NCBI GenBank assembly: GCA_015039365.1
Contig: WION01000023.1
Span: 248,001-312,000, forward strand
DNA length: 64,000 nucleotides
Source: Amanita rubescens
Taxonomy: Eukaryota; Basidiomycota; Agaricomycetes; Agaricales; Amanitaceae
Direction: 5' to 3'
Below are positions 56,351-64,000 of the stretch, piece after piece. Below the pieces are notes generated by a model. It saw nothing but the letters and a program-made list of their open reading frames with translations, did not search any database and was not told the DNA's origin. The position numbers and the translations under genes were made by a program. How positions within the stretch are numbered: the stretch's first letter is position 1; the number at the start of each line of letters is the position of its first letter.

Positions 56351-57035
56351 TGTAAGGACGGTGATCCTAATTGGGACGGAGCCCGGGAACTAAGCCGGAC
56401 GGGGAAGGACGGAGTATAACGGAGTCCGGGACGTAGTGGGGAAAGGCTAGGCTTCAGCGTGCAAGCTGCGCCGTGCTAACGTACGTCTTGCCTAAACTTC
56501 TGGAGAATGCTCTGGAGTCCGGGATGGAGTCCGGGACCGGAGTCCGAAGGGCGAGCAGTCTGGATGAGGTTGAGACGATGAAAGACAGGGAGTCAATACG
56601 AGTTGGGGCACAATCCAAGTCGATATTCGGACTACTGTATGAATACAAGTGAGGCCTTATATACGTAGTCCGACAAGGGGAGTTATGGCCGTGTTCTGAT
56701 GAGAACAGGAAACTATGGAGATATGGAACAGGAAGTGGAGTAGAGCATATGGTATGAAGGGATAATGATACCAGTGATACCCGAGATGAAACAAGAGGTG
56801 AAACAAGTATGGAAAATACGTAGAAAGGAACTTAGCAAATATGCACGGAGTTGTGACGGAGTTGTGACGGAGTCCGTCACGGAGTTTGTCACGGAGTTGT
56901 GACGGAGTTTTCGGAGTTTTGGCATAGGCTTGATATGAGATGCGACATGGGTGGAAAGTGGTCATGGGTATTGTCAGGAGTCCATCGGGGTCCGAGGTCA
57001 CGGAGTTTGGGTGGAGTCCAGAACGGGATATGACA
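56351..57035 (-). repeat. 3' LTR of element H
   Basis: 685 bp. Contains short direct repeats of cggagttgtga type at about 56840-56915. Confidence 0.96.
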
Positions 57036-58000
57036 GTATTCCCCCTTTAAGGCCGAGCCCTCGAGGCCATTGTCGATGAGAGAATGAGTACGAGGTTCAA
57101 TAAGTCTGGAGTGTCGCAACAAACATTGCCAAAGAGAGAATGAGAGAGGATGAGGGAGGATAAGAGAGGATGTCAGAACAATGAAGTCCGGAGTTTTTCG
57201 GGGTTTTTCGGAGTCCAGAGATGTTCTGTAGGGAGGTCTGGGAATTTTCGGAGTTTTTTCGGGGTTTTTCGGAGTTTTTTCGGAGTTGTTCTGTCAAAGG
57301 GAGGTGTCATATAAGGAGGTGTATGAAGTCTGGAAAATTTCGGAGTTTTTCGGAGTCCAGAGGACCATTGGAGATGGAGGCTGGCATGAGGGAGAAGTCG
57401 GGGAAGAAGTTGGATGAAAGAAGGAGAAAAATGGGGTCCAAAGGAGTGTGGGGTAGTAGCTGAATGGGTCCGGGGTTTTTTCGGGGCTGTCAAATAAGTC
57501 CGAAAATATTCAGTTACGGTAGTCAGATTAACGTCAGAGGCGTCAGGCAGCGCTGAGGTCAAGGGATAGTAGGTAGTCGGAGCCAGAGATTAGGCTTTGA
57601 CAAGGGGGGATATCCTAGGGGTGTTGGCACCGTAATATGACAGAGGTCCGGAATATGGTGATGCTCCATCCGGTCAATCAACGGATTGTGTTGGTGGGGT
57701 CATCGGCGTCCGAGAACGAGTGGCAGTTCAGGTCCAACGGAAAGAAGAACAATTCACCTGGGGTAAGACAACCAGCAAGTTGGCGTCAGATCCATCCACA
57801 AGGTGGAGGCAGATAGGTGATATTGGTTGTATAGGGGTGAGAGGCGAAGAGATGGGAATGGGGTTGTAACGGAGTCCGAGATAAAAAGCCGAGATAACAA
57901 GCAAGTCCGGGTCGTCGAAAATGGCCACATTGAGGTAACCACTAGCACTGGTGACTGGAGTCGACGCAACTCCTAGTTAGTGCAGTCCGGAGGATGCCAG
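57036..58000 (-). other. non-coding 3' part of element H
   Basis: No supported gene. A region near 57185-57350 consists largely of ttttcggagt/ttttcggggt units. The short frames here follow the repeats. Confidence 0.6.
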
Positions 58001-59194
58001 TTATTCATCTGAGTCAGATGACTCCAATGGGGTCATATACTCTGATTCGGAGTCCGAAGTTTTGGAATTTGGGCTGGGGGGTGTGGGGTCTGAAGTTTCG
58101 GAGTTTGGACTGGAGGGTGTGGAGTCCGGAATTTCGGGGTTTGGGCTGGACATTGCAAAGTCCGGAATTTCGGAGTTGGGACTGGAGGGTGTGGAGTCCG
58201 AAATTTCGGGGTTTGGACTGGACGGTGCAAAGTCCGGAGTTTCGGGGTTTGGGATTGGGGAGTTGGGTGATGAATGTGAGACTGAGGAATGAGATCCGGA
58301 ACTGTGAGTGGAGTGATTGTCGGGGGTAGTGGCAGAATGGTCAGTGTCATTGGCAAGTTCATTCTTGGTCAACCAATAAGCCTGATCAATTTGTTGGGCC
58401 TTGAGACGCATCTTGATGAGTGTCTTCGGCTTGCCACCACGGAGTAATTCAATCCGGATACGAGTCGGGAGTCCACGGAAAAAGTGATCACGGAGTGCCG
58501 GTTCGTTCCATTCGGTACGAGAAGCGAGTTTGTTGAAGTCGACAATGTATGTAGTGACATGGTGATGATCCTTCATGGTGAGGTTGCTGAGTGCAGTTTC
58601 GGCGTCCCCACGGAAATCGTAAGGTCCAAAATGGTCCGTGAGCTCTTTGACAAAAGCGTTAAAATCATAGAGCCAGTCGGGAATGTCATCGATATCACCC
58701 ATAATGACGGGTTCAAACCAATCTAAAGCCGCGCCTTTGAGGTAGGAAATCGCATAGCGGACCATCCTTTCATCTTTCCTGAACAAGTCTGGACGGTCCG
58801 AGAACACAAGACTGCATGAAACTAGAAATTCTCGGAGTTTGCTGGGGTCCGTGCCATCAAATGGCTCGGGGTCCGGAATTTCGGCAGATGAAGGGTGCTG
58901 GAGTTTTCGGAGTCCACGGTTAAGATTCTGAATGGCATTGGCTAGTAGGAGGTTGGAATTCGGAGGGTTGGTTGGTGGAGGAGGATGGTTGTCTTCTTGG
59001 TCGGAGTCCGAGATGTCTGTGTGCACGGAGTTGGGCGATTTCTCACCTTCGGAGCTGGAGTTTCTGTGTCCAGAAGGAGACAACCTGGGCTTGCCTCTGC
59101 GGCGAAAAAGCACTGAGATCGAAGGGGCAGAGACATTGGAGATGGCATAGCGGCCAATGAGGGAGGGGCCTGTCTTTGATTGAGTGTTGGGCAT
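58001..59194 (-). CDS. gag: element H Gag-like protein
   Basis: 397 residues from the ATG at 59194 (a GTG six codons upstream is also in frame). The central part is a Ty3-type gag domain: PEPFDGTDPSKLREFLVSC, YAISYLKGAALDWFEP, FGPYDFRGDAETALSNLTM and DFNKLASRTEWNEPALRDHF followed by FRGLP. There is no zinc knuckle. The C-terminus is a low-complexity array of about 11-residue units (SSPNPEIPDST type) at about 58030-58290. No pol follows. The ATG lies only ~30 nt from the 5' LTR. Confidence 0.85.
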   Translation of the reverse strand: MPNTQSKTGPSLIGRYAISNVSAPSISVLFRRRGKPRLSPSGHRNSSSEGEKSPNSVHTDISDSDQEDNHPPPPTNPPNSNLLLANAIQNLNRGLRKLQHPSSAEIPDPEPFDGTDPSKLREFLVSCSLVFSDRPDLFRKDERMVRYAISYLKGAALDWFEPVIMGDIDDIPDWLYDFNAFVKELTDHFGPYDFRGDAETALSNLTMKDHHHVTTYIVDFNKLASRTEWNEPALRDHFFRGLPTRIRIELLRGGKPKTLIKMRLKAQQIDQAYWLTKNELANDTDHSATTPDNHSTHSSGSHSSVSHSSPNSPIPNPETPDFAPSSPNPEISDSTPSSPNSEIPDFAMSSPNPEIPDSTPSSPNSETSDPTPPSPNSKTSDSESEYMTPLESSDSDE

Positions 59195-59226
59195 GAATGG
59201 ACGCACGCGCACAAGTCCGAATATAC

Positions 59227-59911
59227 TGTAAGGACGGTGATCCTAATTGGGACGGAGCCCGGGAACTAAGCCGGACGGGGAAGGACGGAGTATAACGGAG
59301 TCCGGGACGTAGTGGGGAAAGGCTAGGCTTCAGCGTGCAAGCTGCGCCGTGCTAACGTACGTCTTGCCTAAACTTCTGGAGAATGCTCTGGAGTCCGGGA
59401 TGGAGTCCGGGACCGGAGTCCGAAGGGCGAGCAGTCTGGATGAGGTTGAGACGATGAAAGACAGGGAGTCAATACGAGTTGGGGCACAATCCAAGTCGAT
59501 ATTCGGACTACTGTATGAATACAAGTGAGGCCTTATATACGTAGTCCGACAAGGGGAGTTATGGCCGTGTTCTGATGAGAACAGGAAACTATGGAGATAT
59601 GGAACAGGAAGTGGAGTAGAGCATATGGTATGAAGGGATAATGATACCAGTGATACCCGAGATGAAACAAGAGGTGAAACAAGTATGGAAAATACGTAGA
59701 AAGGAACTTAGCAAATATGCACGGAGTTGTGACGGAGTTGTGACGGAGTCCGTCACGGAGTTTGTCACGGAGTTGTGACGGAGTTTTCGGAGTTTTGGCA
59801 TAGGCTTGATATGAGATGCGACATGGGTGGAAAGTGGTCATGGGTATTGTCAGGAGTCCATCGGGGTCCGAGGTCACGGAGTTTGGGTGGAGTCCAGAAC
59901 GGGATATGACA
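59227..59911 (-). repeat. 5' LTR of element H
   Basis: In element orientation TATATAA (plus 59533-59539) is followed by AGTCCGAATAT (plus 59499-59509). This pairs with ATATTCGGACT in the primer region (plus 59214-59224) just outside the LTR. Confidence 0.93.
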
Positions 59912-60599
59912 AGCCGCCTCCTTCCGATAACGGAACGAGAGTGATTCCATCTGTCTGTTGAAAGGGACCGCGAAGTGGGTGGAGAGACCGAAGTCAAGCC
60001 CGATTCGGTCGGACAGTTGACCTTGTCTTCTGGACGGGCTAGAGGAACAGGAGCCGGTACTGGAGCCTCGAATGCGAGGGAACGTACGAGGTATCTTTCG
60101 ACTTTGTTGTCTGGTGGTGGTGGTGGCGGTGGGGCATGTACGGACAACGAAGGGACGGGTAATGGTAACAGGGTGGGTGAAGTTGACGAGGTTGAGATGG
60201 GCGATGCGATAGAGTGAGTTTCATCCATTTCATTGCCCTTTCTTTCGAAACTACCCTGTCACACCCTTTTTCCTTTAATTCTCGTTGACGTTTCACTTCT
60301 TGTCACTTTATTTCAAAGTCAATCTCGTCACTCGCTTACACACACTTTCCTCAAGCTATGTGATGTGCTGACCCATGTATACTCTCCGTAACAGATATAA
60401 TGGCCCGGAAGAAGATTCAGCAATGGATGAAGAACATGACCACGTTGGTATTGCTGTTAAGGAACGACAGGGGTATACCCCCAGTCATTCCCTAATTGCT
60501 GTAGGTATTGTCACTGCTGACAGTGTAGCTGAACTTGGTGCAGAACCTGGTGGTAGTACTGGGCCCGGAGGGTCAATAGGTGGAAAGAGGAAGCGGTAA
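59912..60599 (+). pseudogene. DMA1-like pseudogene, 3' part
   Basis: Continues after H with agccgcctccttccgata, matching 12136 onward of the intact gene, through the glycine-rich segment, intron 3 (about 60215-60394) and the last exon ending KRKR at 60599. The last exon carries a 45-nt extra stretch including a 37-bp insertion. Confidence 0.92.
60458..60494. mobile_element. 37-bp palindromic micro-insertion with 8-bp TSD
   Basis: Flanked by attgctgt (60450-60457 and 60495-60502); the intact DMA1 has a single copy at about 12674. The insert is almost entirely two imperfect inverted repeats (taaggaacgacagggg and the complement of cccccagtcattccctaa) around a TATA centre. It fits a minimal or internally deleted hAT-like element. 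Confidence 0.75.
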
Positions 60600-60859
60600 T
60601 AATAAATTATGGATAATGAATTGGCATGGGTATATATACATTTCTAGCATCCTACCTTTTTTCCCTCTTTAATTGACAGCCTTTTGTTGGTTGTTGCACT
60701 TCAATAATTGTATTCTTTTTTTTTGTCTCTTTGATTCAGACCTAGAAGTATGGGAACATAGATTTTGTTATACATACATGAACAAAAAGGGAAACATAAA
60801 TTTCAATCACTATTCTGGGTTATTGAGTCACTATCACTTCCATTGAATCACTCATCCTC

Positions 60860-63800
60860 CTAATTGCCACTATCCATCAGGAAAGATGCATCATTTATTG
60901 GTCCAAGATACTTAGCACCATGTGCTAGTAGCAATTGAGCTGTCTCTGTATGACCTCTATGTGCTGCACCATAAAGTGCACTGCCATCTTCTTCTCCCTG
61001 AATATTAACATCAGCTCCACTTTGAAGGAGCATCTCAACAATGTCCTTCATGCCAAATGACGCAGCCTGGATGAGAGCAGTGCCATACTTTTTGTTACAG
61101 AAGTTAACATCAGCACCTTTTAAAAGCAGTATCTCAGCAATTGCTTTGCGACCACGATATATTGCAGCAATGAGAGCAGAACCATACTCCCCACCATGTA
61201 TATTAACATCAGCCCCCCATTCAAGGAGTAGCTCAACAATTGGCTTGTGACATTTAGCTAATGCTGCAATGAGAGCAGAACCATCTTTGCCTGCCTGTAT
61301 ATTCACATTGGCTCCCCATTCAAGGAGCAGTTGGACAATACACATTTCACCCAGAAAAGATGCAGCTTGCAGTGCAGTGCCCCAGAATCTTCCAACTATA
61401 TTCACATCAGCTCCCCATTCAAGGAGCAACCTAACAATGTCTTCTGAACCATATGCTGATGCAATATGCAGTGGGATATAATCATCTTGCATTCCATAAT
61501 CATTTATATTTGCTCCCTTCTCTAGCAGAAGCTTGACAATGTCCTTATGTCTTCCCTTTAATGCAGAAATAAGTGCATTGCCATGTCTTGTTCTTGTTGC
61601 ATTAACATCTACTCCTTCCTCCAAAAGTAGCTCAACAATATCTCTGTATCCACCCTTACATGCAGCTTGCAGAGCCTCAGCTTCATATCCATTATGGACA
61701 CTTGGACTTGCTCCATGTTGAAGCAACAGCTCAAGAATTTTATTGTTACCCTGTGACATTGCAGCCCAAATGGCATAACCATATTGTCCTCCCTGCACAT
61801 TTACATCTGCTCCATTGTCAATAAGTAACTGGGCAATGTTTTTATAACCCATGAGTGAAGCAAAATGCAGGGGATTTTCTCCATCTTCTCCCTGAACATT
61901 TGGATCTGCTCCTTGTTCAAGTAGAAACCTAACCAGTTCCTCATGGCCTGCACCAGCTGCAGCACACAGAGCATAGGCAATGTGTCCTTTATACACATTC
62001 ACTTCTAAGCCTCTGTCAAGCAGAAGATCAACAATATGTACATGCCCTCCCCTTGATGCACAGACAACTGCATTAGCTTTTGCCTCTATGTCAGTTCCAC
62101 TCTTCAGAAGATATTCAACAATGTCCTTGTGACCACCCTCAGCTGCATTAATCAAAGCTGTTGCAAGTAATTTCTTCCTGTTTATTGTGTATGATTTTTC
62201 TTCATTTGTCAGACCTCTCAGTGATGTGCTGGGCTCAGAAAGCCACACTTCTGACCTCAATGAAAGGTCAACAATAGCCTTATGACCAGCATATGCTGCT
62301 GCCTCTACAACCTCAAATATTATTTCCTTCCTTTTCTTCTCATCTGACTCTTTTTCAAGCACCAGTTGAACTAATTCAATATTGCCAACCTCTGCTGCAT
62401 CTCTCACATCATTAATATCTATTTTCAAATTCAGACCACTGCAATCAATAAGCAGTTTAACAGCTTCTGTTTGTTGAGACTGAAATGCATCACAAATAGC
62501 CACATTTATGATTTTATGAAACACATCACTGCCCTTTCCATGTTCACACAATAGCCTAACAACTTGCTTTTGACCACTTTCTGATGCTTCTTGAAGAGCC
62601 TCACAATACCAATTACTTGCAACTTTGATGTTTCCTTTCTCAAAAAGCATTGTCACCATATTGATATGTCCATTGCAGGCTGCTGCATGTAGAGCCTGCA
62701 TGCACTCCACATTGTTGACTGGTTGTAGCATCAGCCATTTAGCTGTTTCAATCAAGCCATGAATGGCAGCAATTTGAAGATAATTTGGATATATCATTGC
62801 CACATTGTCATGGTTCCACCATTTATAGTTGTAAGCATTGACCCAATATTCCAAGCTCTGAGATTCAAACAGATTAATGATTTGGTTCATAACAGCTGAC
62901 TCTTGCTTGCATGCTAAGATGTGCTTTGGCCAGAAATATGCAGCATATAGGAGCAAAGACTTGTCAAATCTTGCTGAATCAAGTGAATAACGGTCAGGAA
63001 TTACCTGCCTCCTTTGCAATATGTATGCTAGACCACATTGACCAATAAAATAGTGGCCAAAGCAAGGGTCCACTTTCACAAATGAGCCTATCTTTCTTTT
63101 GTCACTCTCAAAATATTCCTTGATAGATGCATGTGCAAACTGAACAGTTTCATCTTTCATCTTGGTTACAAGACTGGAACAAATCTTGAGCACATCATCA
63201 GGATAATCCAACTTGGCATCCAAATCAAATTGTTGCCTTTCCACATCATATTCTAGAATGATGGCCAACTCTTCCACATGTATTGGCCTTTCAGAAAATG
63301 TCAGCCACAAAAGTAGCTTCATGGCATTCATTGCATCCGCTTCTTCAATTCTTGTCAGAATCTGGTCATATGTGGAATTCAATGTGGTAGGGAGACTGTT
63401 AAGCTTTTGTCTCAGCATGTTTTGGCTTTTGCTGCAATGTTTTAGTTCTTCCAATTGGCAGGCAACCCATCTAAACCTATGGTAATTATTTCATGATCCA
63501 GCATCAGATCTGACAGATGACAAAGCCATACTCACATTCCTTTTCCCTTCTCCATAAGTGTCACTTTGATAAGTTCCTTGGCATTTGGTTTCCATGTTTT
63601 AAGTTCAGTTGCAGTAAACAGCATATGATCAATATACTTTGCAATGTCTTGATTTACTGGCATGGAAGTGAGATCCACTTCCATGGGCATTGCTTGCCTC
63701 AAAGAGTTGACAATTGGCAATTCCTTCCTGCTTGTGACAAGAAGATGGCAACCTCTGATGCTCCACCCATTAATAAGTTTCACAAGCTCAAGTACTTCCT

Positions 63801-64000
63801 CCACATTCAATATGCATTCATCAAGTGCATCAATGAATAAGTAGACATCCTGAAATCCAGACAAGTAGGATTTCAACACTTCATATAAGTCATCATCTGT
63901 TGGTTTTTCAAGCCCATTTTTGCATTTTTCAAATAGCTCCTTGAGTACCAATTGGTTCTGGGGAGTAAAAAGGGTCAAAATTAGTGAGCAAAGGAGACCC
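60860..64000 (-). CDS. NLR2: NACHT-ankyrin protein (5' end beyond the window)
   Basis: The second copy of the NLR. The visible exon from the window edge to 63536 encodes the NACHT core with Walker B (VYLFIDALDEC) and sensor (LLVTSRKELP). An intron of 59 nt (63535-63477, GTGAGT...CATAG) joins it to FRWVACQLEELKHCSKSQNM. The last exon then runs without a lesion to the stop at 60860, giving a NACHT-C-terminal region, degenerate repeats, and about 16-18 clear ankyrin repeats. The Walker A exon is outside the window. Known fungal NACHT-repeat proteins are candidates for non-self recognition and programmed cell death; that role here is inferred. It converges on the DMA1 pseudogene, as NLR1 does on DMA1. 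Confidence 0.9.

Larger units (their letters stand above)
56351..59911 (-). mobile_element. element H: gag-only LTR retrotransposon in the DMA1 pseudogene
   Basis: The two 685-bp LTRs (56351-57035, 59227-59911) have no differences that I can see. The TSD agccg lies at 56346-56350 and 59912-59916. The gag ORF and polypurine tract (AAAGGGGGAATAC in element orientation, next to 57036) place it on the minus strand. The internal region is only 2.19 kb and has no protease, RT or integrase, so it must be mobilised by another element. It resembles the gag-carrying terminal-repeat elements described in plants. Very recent insertion. Confidence 0.95.

Noticed and set aside
59533..60228. 231-codon minus-strand ORF running from the LTR of H into the DMA1 pseudogene
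   Set aside because: A chance fusion created by the insertion; its right part is antisense to DMA1 codons.
1..64000. CRISPR arrays, operons, rRNA or tRNA genes
   Set aside because: None seen; the intron-bearing fungal genes make bacterial features implausible. A tRNA scan could still find a gene missed by eye.

Overview
The window is nuclear DNA of a filamentous basidiomycete, most likely an Agaricomycete. This is inferred from genes split by 43-60 nt introns, ankyrin and NACHT (NLR-like) proteins of the kind expanded in mushroom-forming fungi, and Ty3/gypsy chromoviruses. I see no bacterial, viral-genome or organellar signal, and no tRNA, rRNA or CRISPR. The species is not identified.

Host genes, left to right. 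1-1351 holds nothing I can support. 1352-7369 (+) is a multi-exon gene ending in about 33 ankyrin repeats. 7589-9977 (-) is the nuclear-pore membrane protein NDC1 with one intron. 10419-12777 (+) is an intact four-exon FHA-RING ubiquitin ligase (DMA1-like). 12992-36468 (-) is a NACHT-ankyrin gene (NLR1) split by 19.2 kb of nested transposons. 54739-60599 (+) is a decayed second copy of DMA1, and 60860 to the window edge (-) is a second NACHT-ankyrin gene (NLR2), intact as far as visible. The convergent pair DMA1/NLR has therefore been duplicated, and the copies have decayed reciprocally: copy 1 keeps DMA1 and lost NLR, copy 2 lost DMA1 and keeps NLR.

About 39 of 64 kb is mobile DNA, and nearly every boundary is resolved by a target-site duplication (TSD). 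Stack 1: element A (Ty3/gypsy, 14831-34076, minus, TSD atagc) lies in NLR1; element B (non-coding LTR element, 18594-31091, TSD gcgg) lies in the pol of A; element C (Ty3 chromovirus, 20519-31035, TSD attgt) lies in the right LTR of B; element D (2.37-kb palindromic DNA transposon, 25780-28146, TSD cataattc) lies in the integrase of C. Stack 2: element F (chromovirus, 37098-53522, minus, TSD gatga) carries element E (sister of C, 39598-47731, TSD cttct) in its pol. Element H (gag-only LTR element, 56351-59911, TSD agccg, LTRs without visible differences) lies in the DMA1 pseudogene.

The most interesting signal is in the C/E/F chromovirus lineage. Downstream of pol these elements carry a third ORF that starts almost on top of the pol stop codon. 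Nested inside it, in the +1 frame, is another ORF (ORFa) present at the same relative frame in all three. By hand count it is better conserved between C and E than the frame that contains it (about 17 against about 35 amino-acid differences). The same elements have a conserved Gag N-terminal domain upstream of the first AUG, a U-run at the gag stop that would place ribosomes in the pol frame by a -1 slip, and self-complementarity between the 5' end of the predicted transcript and the primer-binding site. That last feature recurs with different sequences in A, C/E/F and H, implying Tf1-like self-primed reverse transcription.
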